From Paenibacillus tuaregi (GTDB taxonomy: Bacteria; Bacillota; Bacilli; Paenibacillales; Paenibacillaceae), in NCBI RefSeq assembly GCF_900086655.1, contig NZ_LT575476.1, positions 3,568,826 through 3,632,825 of the forward strand: DNA of 64,000 nt. The letters are read 5' to 3'. Made by a program: the position numbers and the translations under genes. Below are positions 42,623 to 51,426 of this stretch, one piece after another (position 1 is the stretch's first letter; each line of letters starts with the position of its first letter). The notes under the pieces were generated by a model that worked only from the letters and a program-made list of their open reading frames with translations, did no database searches and was not told where the DNA came from.

Positions 42623-43699
42623 TTATGAGTTTGGAAGCTCAACCACCCAGCCCTCAGGACCTTCGATACGTCCCAATTGGATGGATGTCAACAAATCGTA
42701 AAGCTTGGCCGCAAGCTCTCCGGTCTGTCCGTTATGGATGACAAGCTTCTCATCCCGCCACTGCAGCTCGCCGATCGGTGAGATCACAGCGGCAGTTCCA
42801 GTACCGAAGGCTTCTTCCAAAGTGCCATTTTGGTAAGCCTCATAAACCTCTTCCATAGAAATCTGGCGTTCTTCCACCGGAATCTGCTGCTGCTTGATCA
42901 GCTCAAGTATTGAATTCCGGGTAATGCCGTCCAAGATACTTCCATTCAATGCTGGCGTGATGACTTTGCCGTTAATCTTAAAGAAGACGTTCATACTGCC
43001 AACCTCTTCGATATATTTCCTATGAACCCCGTCCAGCCATAAAACCTGGGAATACCCTTTGTCCGTCGCTTCCTCCTGGGCTCTCAGGCCAGCCGCGTAA
43101 TTGCCGGCGGTCTTCGCATGTCCAACACCACCCGCTACCGCACGGACATAACTGGATTCCACGTGGATTTTCACCGGATGAATACCTTCTTCGTAATAAG
43201 ATCCGACTGGCGAGAGGATAATCATAAATTTATACTGGGTGGACGGAGCAACACCAAGCGCCGCTTCCGTTGCAATGATGAACGGTCTAATGTACAGGGA
43301 AGTTCCTTCTGAGGACGGAACCCAGTCCCGGTCCACGTTTAACAGCTTGAGCAGCGCCTCAAGCGCCAGCTCCTCATCCAGCTGTGGGATGCTCAGACGG
43401 ACGTTGGACAGATTCAGCCGTTTGAAATTCCGGTCGGGGCGGAACAGAAGAATCCGGCCGTCTTCGGCACGGTAAGCCTTAAGGCCTTCAAACACACTTT
43501 GCCCATAATGAAAGATTTTGGCGGCAGGGTCCAGCGTAATCGGCTGATAAGGAACCACGCGCGGTGAGTGCCAGCCTTGACCCGCATCATAATCCATAAT
43601 AAACATATGATCCGTATAATATTTGCCAAAACCGAGCTCATGATCTGCAGGCTTCTGCTTCTTGCTATGGGATTCTTCAATTTTGATTGTATATGCCAT
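42623..43699 (-). CDS. ilvE: Branched-chain amino acid aminotransferase
   Basis: PLP-dependent fold-type IV transaminase of 358 residues that interconverts Leu, Ile and Val with their keto acids. The PLP lysine lies in [13 protein letters not shown], the family signature [10 protein letters not shown] and the [17 protein letters not shown] segment are intact, and the glutamate/phosphate loop [12 protein letters not shown] is present. Length fits the eukaryote/Bacillus-type BCAT II group. It is divergent from the LysR-type gene, which may regulate it. Confidence 0.92.
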   Translation of the reverse strand: MAYTIKIEESHSKKQKPADHELGFGKYYTDHMFIMDYDAGQGWHSPRVVPYQPITLDPAAKIFHYGQSVFEGLKAYRAEDGRILLFRPDRNFKRLNLSNVRLSIPQLDEELALEALLKLLNVDRDWVPSSEGTSLYIRPFIIATEAALGVAPSTQYKFMIILSPVGSYYEEGIHPVKIHVESSYVRAVAGGVGHAKTAGNYAAGLRAQEEATDKGYSQVLWLDGVHRKYIEEVGSMNVFFKINGKVITPALNGSILDGITRNSILELIKQQQIPVEERQISMEEVYEAYQNGTLEEAFGTGTAAVISPIGELQWRDEKLVIHNGQTGELAAKLYDLLTSIQLGRIEGPEGWVVELPNS

Positions 43700-43823
43700 A
43701 TTCTTAACGCTCCTTCACTGCTGCACTTTAGTTAGTTAAATGGTATCATTACTTTATACATATTGAAAAGGATTAATTTTGTCGGGTTTACATACCTTTT
43801 AAGTATATTAAGGGGGAATGCTT

Positions 43824-44744
43824 ATGGACTTGAGGCAAATGCGCTATTTTCTTGCCATTGCAAGGGAAGGCCAGATTACAAAAGCGGCTAAATCCTTGAA
43901 TATGGAACAGCCTCCGCTCAGCAGGCAGCTCAAGCTTATTGAGCAAGAGCTTGGCGTAACCTTATTCGACCGCAGCGGCAAGAATCTGCGTTTGACCCCG
44001 TCCGGCGAGCTGCTCCAGCAGCGTGCCGAGTCGCTGCTAAACCAATACAGTGAGGTGCTCAAGGAAGTGAGAGAGCTTGACGAAGGAATCCACGGGTCGC
44101 TATCTATCGGCTCCGTCGTCTCTTGTATTTCCTTATTGCCTAAACCGATCGAACTCTTCCGCGAGCAATACCCCCAGGTTACTTTTAAAATTATAGAAGG
44201 AGATCATTTTCTTCTGGGTGAACAGTTAATCCGCGGTGCCATTGAGCTTATCGTTGCACGCCTCCCCTTTGAGGCAAAGCTTTCCGAACCTGTAGAAATT
44301 ATGCCCCTTCCTTCCGACCCCTATGTGGCTGTGGTTCCAAGCGCCGCATTTACCCGGGATGAGTCCGAAGGCATGAAGATGCGGGAACTCGCGGGCCTGC
44401 CGTTTCTCACCTTGAAGACGGATCATACGATCCGGATGCATAAGCAGGTGCTTGAGGAGTGCCGCCGGCACGGGTTTGAGCCGCAGATTATCAGCGAATG
44501 TTCCAGCGTTGCAATTATAATCGCCTTGGTGGCCGCAGGCATCGGTGCCACTGTCCTGCCTGAGTCCGTCATGCGTGCATTTCCTATAGAGCAGATTAGT
44601 ACAATCCGCTTGACTGACGCTAATTTCCATTCTGATGTTGGAATCGTATGGATGAAAGAACGTTATTTAACTAAAAGTGCAAGGCGTTTTATCAACCATT
44701 TCGCCTCGACTGCTGACCCTGAAGATGATGGAGCATTGGCGTAA
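43824..44744 (+). CDS. LysR-family transcription regulator
   Basis: Transcription factor of 306 residues. The N-terminal helix-turn-helix is MDLRQMRYFLAIAREGQITK followed by AAKSLNMEQPPLSRQLKLIE; the rest is a type 2 periplasmic-binding-fold sensor domain (about 90-295). The ATG at 43824 has AGGGGG 8 bp upstream and is preferred to the ATG at 43818. It is divergent from ilvE; the intergenic region has inverted repeats GTATCATTACTTTATAC (43743-43759) and ATACCTTTTAAGTAT (43793-43807) that could be operators. The ligand is unknown. Confidence 0.85.
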   Translation: MDLRQMRYFLAIAREGQITKAAKSLNMEQPPLSRQLKLIEQELGVTLFDRSGKNLRLTPSGELLQQRAESLLNQYSEVLKEVRELDEGIHGSLSIGSVVSCISLLPKPIELFREQYPQVTFKIIEGDHFLLGEQLIRGAIELIVARLPFEAKLSEPVEIMPLPSDPYVAVVPSAAFTRDESEGMKMRELAGLPFLTLKTDHTIRMHKQVLEECRRHGFEPQIISECSSVAIIIALVAAGIGATVLPESVMRAFPIEQISTIRLTDANFHSDVGIVWMKERYLTKSARRFINHFASTADPEDDGALA

Positions 44745-44787
44745 TAAATCGGAATGACAACTCGTGAGTGTATTTAGGAATCATAAA

Positions 44788-44834
44788 TAAAAGCAATAGC
44801 CTGAAACCCCGCTTCCTTCAGGGGGTTCCAGGCT
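44788..44834 (-). terminator. Terminator behind the Cys-rich protein gene
   Basis: AGCCTGGAACCCC pairs with GGGGTTTCAGGCT on the minus strand and is followed by ATTGCTTTTATTT. It lies about 20 bp beyond the stop codon. Confidence 0.75.
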
Positions 44835-44856
44835 ATCGGCTGCATATAAGGTTCAA

Positions 44857-45198
44857 TTAAACGGTATGTAGGCAGCTGAGTTCGATCATGCGTCTGCAGG
44901 CTTCCGCACACTTCTGACAGTGGTCATGCTCATGTTTGGAGCACTCGGCAACACATGCCTCACAGGCTTTTGCACAGAGTTCCATAATCTCCTTGGCAAA
45001 GATGGTTCCCCGGGACAAAGAATCGGCTGTAAACATACATATATCCGCGCACTCCCGAACCAGGCGAATGCAATCTCTTAATGAGGCCAATTCATATTCC
45101 TTCAAGCTGGAGACATAGCAATAATTACAAGCATTCATGCACTGAAGACTGGCTTCGATATATTCCCGATATTGCAGATCATGAGTCATCGTATTCAT
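44857..45198 (-). CDS. Four-helix bundle copper-binding protein (Cys-rich)
   Basis: Small soluble protein of 113 residues with 14 cysteines arranged along helices (CMNACNYCYVSSL, CIRLVRECADIC, CAKACEACVAEC, CQKCAEACRRM) plus His/Glu residues. This is the DUF326/Csp-like four-helix bundle that lines its core with Cys thiolates to store Cu(I) ions. No signal peptide, so cytosolic. There is no copper ATPase or regulator nearby. It is monocistronic. Confidence 0.82.
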   Translation of the reverse strand: MNTMTHDLQYREYIEASLQCMNACNYCYVSSLKEYELASLRDCIRLVRECADICMFTADSLSRGTIFAKEIMELCAKACEACVAECSKHEHDHCQKCAEACRRMIELSCLHTV

Positions 45199-45291
45199 CC
45201 TCCTGAAAAGTTCATATTCTCGAACATGCTCGGTTTCGTATATATTTAATTACCGTTCTCTGCGTGAATTGAAACGAAAATCAGGCTGTTG

Positions 45292-46401
45292 TCACTGTTT
45301 CCCAGCCGCATGCTCCCTGGCTTCCAACGCAGTCAGCTTATCCGCCAGCTCCTGCTTATCGAAATGCTCGCCAATAAATACGGCGACATCCGGGATATCT
45401 CCTTGCGGGTTAATCTTCATGTAATCCGATTCCCGGTAAGCATACTGGAACAAGAACCGGCTTGACGTGTCCGAGAAGGTTAACACCCCTTTGCCCCGAT
45501 ATATATCTCTTGGCAGGTCCCGTATCAGCTGTTCAAACTGTTCACTGTGAATGGGCCCGTTAAAATAATGGGTGTACACAGTAACATGGTCATGCGTAGC
45601 ATGGCTGTGACCGTGCGATGACGGGTCATCCCCATGTGAATGGCTGTCCGCGTTCGAGGTGTAGCCATTATTGCGCTCCGCCCAATCGCCCCTCTCGTGA
45701 TTCAAGCTCGAACCCGCATCCTTGAAGCCAGCGTCCTGCTTCCCCTGACTCCCACTAAAGGCACTCTCGTGTGAACTGATCTGCCCTTTCATTTGAAGCA
45801 CCTGCTCCAGATCAATCTGGCAATGAATCGCAGGGAGGATCTCTGCATACGGGTTCCAGCTCCGGATTTGGCGCTCAAGCTCTACCGCTTCCTCCTTGCT
45901 AACCCGGTCTGTCTTATTAAGCACTAGGATGGAGCCACAGCGGATCTGATCCTGCATTAACCGGAACGTCTTACCCTTCTGTGACCTTGCCAGTTCAAGC
46001 AGGTGCGGGGCGTCCACCACCGTGATCATCGGTTTGATCTCCAGCTTCTGATACAGGGCCACCTCGGCCACCCCATCCAGGATCTCCATCGGGTTGGCAG
46101 CTCCGGTTGCCTCAATCACAATCACATCCGGACGCTCCTTCATAATCAGCTCGGCCATTTCACCAGCCAGGTCCGCACGGATCGAACAGCAGATGCAGCC
46201 GCTGAGCATCTCGGCCATTGGGACCTCCTGCTGGACAAGCAGCCCATCCAGATTCACGTCCCCAATCTCATTCATAATGACAGCAGGACGCAGCCCCTGC
46301 TCCTTCCAGAAGGTTAACAACTGCTGAAGCAGTGTAGTTTTCCCACTCCCTAAAAATCCGGATAAAATATATACAGGCAGCTTGTGCTCTTGCTCACGCA
46401 T
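45292..46401 (-). CDS. CobW/ZNG-type GTPase, metal chaperone
   Basis: P-loop GTPase of the COG0523 family, 369 residues. Walker A GFLGSGKTT (about 15-23), the metal-binding CxCC motif GCICCSI (about 66-72), Walker B-like IVIEATGAANP and the NKTD guanine motif are intact. A long insertion (about 205-280) carries a His-rich run (HSHGDDPSSHGHSHATHDH) that is likely a metal sensor or store, followed by the CobW C-terminal domain. Such proteins deliver zinc or cobalt to enzymes under metal limitation. No Zur box was recognised. Confidence 0.85.
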   Translation of the reverse strand: MREQEHKLPVYILSGFLGSGKTTLLQQLLTFWKEQGLRPAVIMNEIGDVNLDGLLVQQEVPMAEMLSGCICCSIRADLAGEMAELIMKERPDVIVIEATGAANPMEILDGVAEVALYQKLEIKPMITVVDAPHLLELARSQKGKTFRLMQDQIRCGSILVLNKTDRVSKEEAVELERQIRSWNPYAEILPAIHCQIDLEQVLQMKGQISSHESAFSGSQGKQDAGFKDAGSSLNHERGDWAERNNGYTSNADSHSHGDDPSSHGHSHATHDHVTVYTHYFNGPIHSEQFEQLIRDLPRDIYRGKGVLTFSDTSSRFLFQYAYRESDYMKINPQGDIPDVAVFIGEHFDKQELADKLTALEAREHAAGKQ

Positions 46402-46505
46402 TTGGTAGTTCCCCCATTACTATTCCAATTCCTTGAAAGGGAGTTTACTATATGCTGCACTTGGATGCAAGCGGGCCCTCCCCTTACGACAGAAACCTCC
46501 TTTTT

Positions 46506-46535
46506 TTGAGGGCACAAAAAGGAATGTGTTAAAAT
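46506..46535 (+). promoter_or_regulatory. Promoter candidate of moaB
   Basis: TTGAGG and TAAAAT are separated by 18 bp, 43 bp upstream of the moaB start codon. The -35 is imperfect. Confidence 0.5.
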
Positions 46536-46577
46536 GAGGTAGATTAATCATCTTTTCTTAGAAAGTGGGACTCGATC

Positions 46578-47093
46578 ATGCTAAGATCCGTAGACGAACA
46601 CCGGAGCCAAGCCCCGGACACGGTGAGATGCAAAGTCATTACTGTTTCTGATACCCGAACCCCGGATACCGACACCAGCGGTTCGCTAATGAAGACTCTG
46701 CTGGAAGAGCAGGGATACATCATTCACAGCTACCAAATTGTGCAGGATGATTATGAAGACATCCGCCGGCTGCTTAGTGAAGCGGCCGCAGACCTTTCGG
46801 TAGAGGCGGTGCTGCTTACCGGTGGGACTGGAATTGCTCCGCGCGACACCACATATGAGGCCGTACGCAGCCTCCTGAGCAAGGAACTGCCAGGCTTCGG
46901 GGAAATATTCAGGTATCTCAGCTTCACAGAGGATATCGGCTCTGCCGCTATTTTAAGCCGGGCTATTGCCGGGACAATCGGGAATACCGCCGTCTTCTCC
47001 ATGCCGGGTTCCAAAGGAGCGGTTAAGCTGGCCATGCAGCGCATTATTCTCCCGGAGCTGAGGCATGTCATGCGGGAGATTTATAAGAAATAG
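46578..47093 (+). CDS. moaB: MoaB/MogA-type molybdenum cofactor protein
   Basis: Protein of 171 residues from the MogA/MoaB family that adenylates or handles molybdopterin. It has the entry strand CKVITVSDTR, the conserved LLTGGTGIAPRDTTYEAV segment and the FSMPGSKGAVKLAM end. N-terminal residues (MLRSVDEHRSQAPD) precede the fold as in MoaB. No other molybdenum cofactor gene lies next to it, so it is a single-gene unit. Confidence 0.88.
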   Translation: MLRSVDEHRSQAPDTVRCKVITVSDTRTPDTDTSGSLMKTLLEEQGYIIHSYQIVQDDYEDIRRLLSEAAADLSVEAVLLTGGTGIAPRDTTYEAVRSLLSKELPGFGEIFRYLSFTEDIGSAAILSRAIAGTIGNTAVFSMPGSKGAVKLAMQRIILPELRHVMREIYKK

Positions 47094-47160
47094 GACAGAA
47101 CTGAGCCTTGTTCAAGAGCACAGCTCCCAGCACGCGAGTAGTTGCATGACGGAGCGGAGG

Positions 47161-47213
47161 CATCACGGGGCATCACGGGGCATCACGAAGGCAACATGGG
47201 GCATCACGGAGGC
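47161..47213 (+). repeat. Short tandem repeat (about 10-bp period)
   Basis: CATCACGGGG occurs twice in a row, followed by variants CATCACGAAGG, CAACATGGGG and CATCACGGAGG. About five units, in the gap behind moaB. The frame is not coding in a plausible way. Confidence 0.7.
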
Positions 47214-47220
47214 ATGACAA

Positions 47221-47263
47221 AGCAAACCACCCCTGGACAAGGAGGTGGTTTGCTTTGAATTTT
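47221..47263. terminator. Terminator between moaB and the lipoprotein gene
   Basis: AGCAAACCACC pairs with GGTGGTTTGCT around a 12-nt loop, followed by TTGAATTTTT. It separates convergent genes. Confidence 0.7.
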
Positions 47264-47288
47264 TATATAGACCAGACCTGTACATTAC

Positions 47289-47819
47289 TTAGGATGAACC
47301 CATTAACAACCTGAAGATCCGCTCAATCCGCTTGCTGAACGGACCGTTCTTCTCAGTTTGGGAAGCGTACACAAGAGCTGTATTAGACCGGGCATATAAT
47401 ACGGAAGCATTGGAAGCTTTGTGATGCGCATCCCCGCTCGCTTCCAGACCGCTGTACATTTCCGCCATTTTGCGTACCCTCAACTCTTCGGACGGGAAGG
47501 CATGGGCAATCACAAAATGCCGCGGATCTCCGTTAATAAAATAGCTGTAGCTGATATGGCCGTTTGTACCTTCAGCATAGGTCTCGTGTGTAAGCGGCAT
47601 GCCTTCCCTGCCGAACTCGCTCTTCAGCTTGGACAGGAATGCGGTATTCAGCCCATGTCCCGCATTCTTTGCTCTCTGGTTGCCCTTCTGGTAATCCGCC
47701 ATATTGTAGCGGTTATTCTCGCTTTGGGCAATATTTTTGACCTTGCTGCTGCAGCCCAGGCTGACAGCCAGCATGCATATGCATATTAAAAACAGCACGA
47801 AGGCTGCCTTCTTCCTCAT
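47289..47819 (-). CDS. Hypothetical lipoprotein
   Basis: Exported lipoprotein of 176 residues. The signal peptide ends in a lipobox LAVSLGC, with the lipidated cysteine at residue 23. The mature part is hydrophilic with about two alpha-beta units (KMAEMYSGLEASGDAHHKA, TALVYASQTEKNG). I recognise no family. It is preceded by the YhdH-type gene on the same strand at about 110 bp, so linkage is weak. Confidence 0.7.
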   Translation of the reverse strand: MRKKAAFVLFLICICMLAVSLGCSSKVKNIAQSENNRYNMADYQKGNQRAKNAGHGLNTAFLSKLKSEFGREGMPLTHETYAEGTNGHISYSYFINGDPRHFVIAHAFPSEELRVRKMAEMYSGLEASGDAHHKASNASVLYARSNTALVYASQTEKNGPFSKRIERIFRLLMGSS

Positions 47820-47927
47820 CTCGGCTCCTCCCTCTTTACACGGGATCTATTATAATCCTGATCAAGATTAGGATGAACCGGAGAACAGGGAATTATCCTG
47901 TGCGGAAGTCTTTTCCGGCGGTCCGTT

Positions 47928-48926
47928 TTAGCTTATGCGGACAACCTGCCTGCCCACAGACTTTCCTGCAAGAACAGCTTCCAGCGCCTGAGGCAGCTGT
48001 TCAAGCTCTACCTCCGTAACGGCCTGCTCCAATGCACGAATCGGCTTCCATTCCCCGGCAAGCCGGTCCCATACGCTCTGTCTCAGCTGGGCAGGGCACA
48101 TGACAGAATCGATCCCAAGCAGCTGCACCCCGCGCAGAATAAAAGGAAACACCGTCGACTCGAACTTCCCGCCGCCGGTCATCCCTGATACGGCGATGGC
48201 ACCGCCGTATCGGACCACCTTGAGCAGCTCACCGGTGCCCGGCCCGCCGACCGGGTCTACGACGGCGGCCCATCTCTCGCGCCCGAGCGCGCCCGCCGCC
48301 GCGCTCGCAACCAGATCCACGCGGCTGATCACCTCCGCCGCGCCAAGGCCCCGCAGCAGCGCCTCCTTCGGGGCTTTGCCCGTGCTGGCCGTCACCTCGA
48401 AGCCCAGCTTCGAGAGAATGTCGACGGCCATGCTGCCCACACCGCCGGAGGCCCCGGTGACCAGCACCGGGCCATTCTCCGGCGCAAGTCCGGCGCGCAG
48501 CAGGCGGTCCACTGAGAGCGCGGCAGTGAACCCCGCCGTGCCGATGGTCATCGCCTCCTTCGCGGTAAGCCCTTCCGGCAGCCGGACCAGCCAGGCTGCC
48601 GGGAGCCTTGCATATTCGGCATAACCGCCTTCATGGGAGACCCCAAGCCCGTAGCCAGTGCAGAGCACCCGGTCGCCGGGACTAAATTCACCGTTTGCCG
48701 ACTCGATTACCTCGCCGGCCAGGTCGATTCCGGGAATGAACGGATATCGCTGGACGATTTTGCCTTCGGGTATGCTTGCCAGACCATCTTTATAATTCAC
48801 ACTGGAGTATTGAACGCGGACTAATATATCGCCCTCCGGCAGGGCGTTGATCCCCACCTGCTCAACCCCCGCTCTAAACCCTGATTCATCCTTAGCTACC
48901 ACAAATGCGCGAAAAGCTGATTGCAT
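47928..48926 (-). CDS. YhdH/AcuI-type quinone oxidoreductase family protein
   Basis: NADPH-dependent medium-chain dehydrogenase/reductase of 332 residues without zinc ligands. The Rossmann motif is VTGASGGVGSMAVDIL, with the entry VNYKDGLAS and the GRQVVRI end typical of the YhdH/AcuI (acrylyl-CoA reductase) group. GC content is higher than the average of the window. The physiological substrate is unknown. It appears to be a single-gene unit. Confidence 0.85.
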   Translation of the reverse strand: MQSAFRAFVVAKDESGFRAGVEQVGINALPEGDILVRVQYSSVNYKDGLASIPEGKIVQRYPFIPGIDLAGEVIESANGEFSPGDRVLCTGYGLGVSHEGGYAEYARLPAAWLVRLPEGLTAKEAMTIGTAGFTAALSVDRLLRAGLAPENGPVLVTGASGGVGSMAVDILSKLGFEVTASTGKAPKEALLRGLGAAEVISRVDLVASAAAGALGRERWAAVVDPVGGPGTGELLKVVRYGGAIAVSGMTGGGKFESTVFPFILRGVQLLGIDSVMCPAQLRQSVWDRLAGEWKPIRALEQAVTEVELEQLPQALEAVLAGKSVGRQVVRIS

Positions 48927-49055
48927 CTCTCATACCCCCTAATCATAATTATTCACTCCATCTCTATATCAAATTATGACACAAACCGCCATAAAATTCG
49001 GCATATCGAGTGAACTCTCCATCCTCCCTGCCGAGTTAACCCGGTAAATCAGGGT

Positions 49056-49109
49056 TCCTGCGCTTTCCCGAGAAATATTTCTTGGGCATATAAGAAAAGA
49101 CCAGCAGAA
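49056..49109 (+). repeat. 54-bp direct repeat, left copy
   Basis: Identical to 49825-49878 at all but two of 54 positions. It begins TCCTGCGCTTTCCCGAGAAA. Both copies contain a left hairpin arm and A-rich run (on the minus strand a T run), so each may be a terminator. Confidence 0.85.
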
Positions 49110-49123
49110 ATTAATCTACTGGC
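49091..49123 (-). terminator. Terminator of the AT-rich islet gene
   Basis: CCAGTAGA pairs with TCTGCTGG on the minus strand, then TCTTTTCTT. It overlaps the left direct repeat. Confidence 0.6.
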
Positions 49124-49265
49124 CTGCTTAATCTTATTCATAATTTTGGAAACGGACACGAACAGGGTATCACTCTCACTTAATTCTTTATAATGACTGC
49201 TTGCCGCAGGATTCCTCATGAGTGCCCATGGATACTATATCGCCTTGCTCATTTCTAACTTCACC

Positions 49266-49574
49266 TTACTTATGATTCATACCTTTTTTAAAATAAATAA
49301 ATAACGCCAACCCCGTAATCCATACTGAAATCCAATTATTTAGAGCTATATTTTTATAAAAAATAGTGGAGACATATATAATCAGACCAAATACCAAACT
49401 ACCTGCAAAAATATAGTCATATTTTGTAATTTGGGATGAATAAATAAAGAACAAGTAGACTAAGGCTCCATATATAAAGCCCTTCGATTCACTCCCCAAC
49501 AATAATTCAGCTATAGATGTTAAAAAGAATAAAACTAGTATAGTTATCGCAAATTTATTGTTTGCCCTAACCAT
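49266..49574 (-). CDS. Small hypothetical membrane protein
   Basis: Protein of 102 residues with three or four hydrophobic segments (FAITILVLFFLTSIAELLL, FIYGALVYLFFIYSSQI, YIFAGSLVFGLIIYVSTIFY, ISVWITGLALFIYFKKG). AAAGGAGC lies 9 bp before the ATG. The gene is clearly more AT-rich than its neighbours and lies within a 770-bp islet between 54-bp repeats, which suggests recent acquisition or duplication-based rearrangement. Function unknown. Confidence 0.6.
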   Translation of the reverse strand: MVRANNKFAITILVLFFLTSIAELLLGSESKGFIYGALVYLFFIYSSQITKYDYIFAGSLVFGLIIYVSTIFYKNIALNNWISVWITGLALFIYFKKGMNHK

Positions 49575-49601
49575 TTGTCACAAGCTCCTTTCCCAATAAT
49601 C

Positions 49602-49658
49602 TATATAAATGAACTTATAATGGTTACCCAGATCGGTAAATTCTAAAGTTCATTTTGT
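49602..49658 (+). repeat. MITE-like element, copy 4 (57 bp, deleted form)
   Basis: Left end TATATAAATGAACTTAT and right end AAAGTTCATTTTGTA match the terminal repeats; GATCGG is retained but the GC-rich core is missing. It lies just upstream of the islet gene. Confidence 0.65.
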
Positions 49659-49824
49659 AACATTATCACCAACAATAAATGTTATTTTAAACTGTTTATA
49701 GGGATTTGAATAGCTATAAATTAACATATTTGCTATTGGTTACTTATAAAATATATCACACTATTGGTGCTTTTTTGCACAAGGACAAGTTTACGTTTTC
49801 CGGTTAAACCCGATATTTCGCAGA

Positions 49825-49878
49825 TCCTGCGCTTTCCCGAGAAATATTTCATGGACATATAAGAAAAGACCAGCAGAA
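49825..49878 (+). repeat. 54-bp direct repeat, right copy
   Basis: Nearly identical to 49056-49109, with differences at the bases following ATATTTC. It forms the first half of the pncB terminator. Confidence 0.85.
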
Positions 49879-49893
49879 GCTACTCTGCTGATC
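49861..49893 (-). terminator. Terminator of the pncA-pncB operon
   Basis: GATCAGCAGA pairs with TCTGCTGGTC on the minus strand and is followed by TTTTCTT. It lies about 25 bp beyond the pncB stop codon. Confidence 0.8.
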
Positions 49894-49916
49894 TAGCTAA
49901 TTTTATTTTATATATG

Positions 49917-51401
49917 TTATTCCTCGGTATCCAGCTGGCTCATATGCTCTTCAAGCAGCTTTTGCTTCAAATCCAATGTCATCTGACTCAGGCTGACCCG
50001 GTAGATCTCCGGATTGAGCTTGCGCAGATATTCCGGCCAGAACAGCTGAAGCTGTTCTTTATGATATTGTCTGATCTGATCCAGATCCGGCAGACTATAC
50101 ACAAGCTTGCCTTCCACGAAGATAGGCTCAAGCATTTTTACCGCATAAAAGTGCTTGACCGTCTTCTGGATATAAGGGTGAAGCGGATTAATCAGCTTCA
50201 GCTTGCCACCAGACCGGGGATTGTCCTCATGAGGCAGATTGATATAATCGGCAATGGCTTTGTTGCTGTTGCTGCTGATGATGCGGTACACTTCTTTTTT
50301 GCCCGGCGTAGTCACCTTCTCCGGGTTCCCGGAGATTTTGATGGTCGGCTCCATCCGGCCGTCCTTCTCACGCTCAACCAGCTTGTACACTCCGCCCAAG
50401 GCTGGCTGGTCCGCTGCTGTAATCAGCTGGGTCCCGACCCCCCAGATGTCGATCTTGGCACCCTGTGCTTTAAGGTTGAAGATCGTGTTCTCATCCAGGT
50501 CATTGGAGGCCACAATCTTCACATAATCCAGTCCAGCCTCATCCAGCATCTTGCGGGCTTGAATCGACAAGTAAGCAAGGTCACCGCTGTCCAGCCGGAT
50601 TCCGACCATTTTTTTGCCGATCGATTCCAGATGCTTGCCCGTCTGTATCGCGTGCGGCACCCCACTTCTTAGAGTATCAAACGTATCCACAAGCAGGGTC
50701 ACCTGGTCCGGCATAGCCTTGGCGTACATTTCGAAGGCTTCCTGTTCGTTATCAAACAGCTGTACCCAGGAATGGGCGTGCGTTCCCCTTGTAGGAATAT
50801 TGAACAGCTCCCCCGCCAGCATGTTCGAGGTTGCGTCGAATCCGGATATGTAGGACGCCCTGGCTCCCCATACGGCCGCATCTGCTTCCTGAGCTCTGCG
50901 TGTGCCGAATTCGAGCAGACTATCCTGCTCCGCCACCTGCTTGATCCGGGACGCCTTGGTCGCAATCAAGGTCTGATAATTCATGAAATTAAGTATGGCG
51001 GTCTCAACGAGCTGGGTCTCCATAATATTTCCCTCAACCCGGATCAAAGGCTCATCTGGAAACACCAATGCGCCTTCCTTCATGGAATACAGATTTCCGC
51101 CAAATTTGAAATTGCGGAGCAGCTCGATGAATTCGGGTTTATAGTTCTCTTCCTGCTTCTCCAGATAACGGAGGTCCTGTTCCGTAAATTTAAGATTTGT
51201 AATATAATTTACAATTCGCTCAAGTCCGGCGAACACGGCATATCCGTTGCCAAACGGCAGCTTGCGGAAATATGCCTCGAACACCGCTTTTCTAAGATGG
51301 GTTCCATTTAGCCAATGGGCATAAATCATATTTATCTGATACTTATCGGTATGCAGTGCCAAGCTGGTTGTTTGCATCGATCTCTTCCTCTCTGCTTCCA
51401 T
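49917..51401 (-). CDS. pncB: Nicotinate phosphoribosyltransferase
   Basis: Cytoplasmic enzyme that converts nicotinate and PRPP to nicotinate mononucleotide in NAD salvage, 494 residues. The typical start LALHTDKYQINMIYAHW, the GTRRAQEADAAVWGARASYI and TNMLAGELFNIPTRGTHAHSW segments with the catalytic histidine, and LLVDTFDTLRSG are all visible. It lies 25 bp behind pncA, which makes its substrate from nicotinamide, and is followed by a terminator. Confidence 0.95.
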   Translation of the reverse strand: MEAERKRSMQTTSLALHTDKYQINMIYAHWLNGTHLRKAVFEAYFRKLPFGNGYAVFAGLERIVNYITNLKFTEQDLRYLEKQEENYKPEFIELLRNFKFGGNLYSMKEGALVFPDEPLIRVEGNIMETQLVETAILNFMNYQTLIATKASRIKQVAEQDSLLEFGTRRAQEADAAVWGARASYISGFDATSNMLAGELFNIPTRGTHAHSWVQLFDNEQEAFEMYAKAMPDQVTLLVDTFDTLRSGVPHAIQTGKHLESIGKKMVGIRLDSGDLAYLSIQARKMLDEAGLDYVKIVASNDLDENTIFNLKAQGAKIDIWGVGTQLITAADQPALGGVYKLVEREKDGRMEPTIKISGNPEKVTTPGKKEVYRIISSNSNKAIADYINLPHEDNPRSGGKLKLINPLHPYIQKTVKHFYAVKMLEPIFVEGKLVYSLPDLDQIRQYHKEQLQLFWPEYLRKLNPEIYRVSLSQMTLDLKQKLLEEHMSQLDTEE

Positions 51402-51426
51402 TGCATTTGTTGCAGTTCATGAGTGG

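Larger units (their letters stand above)
48927..49265. other. Intergenic region with the first 54-bp direct repeat
   Basis: Apart from the direct repeat at 49056-49109 and the terminator-like hairpin inside it, nothing recognisable is seen. The composition turns AT-rich towards the right. Confidence 0.6.
49575..49916. other. AT-rich intergenic region with MITE copy 4 and right direct repeat
   Basis: Between the islet gene and pncB. Contains MITE-like copy 4, an AT-rich stretch with a -10-like TATAAAAT, and the right 54-bp repeat. No ORF with a ribosome binding site was found. Confidence 0.6.

Noticed and set aside
43700..43823. T-box leader upstream of ilvE
   Set aside because: The region is too short and lacks the conserved T-box sequence.
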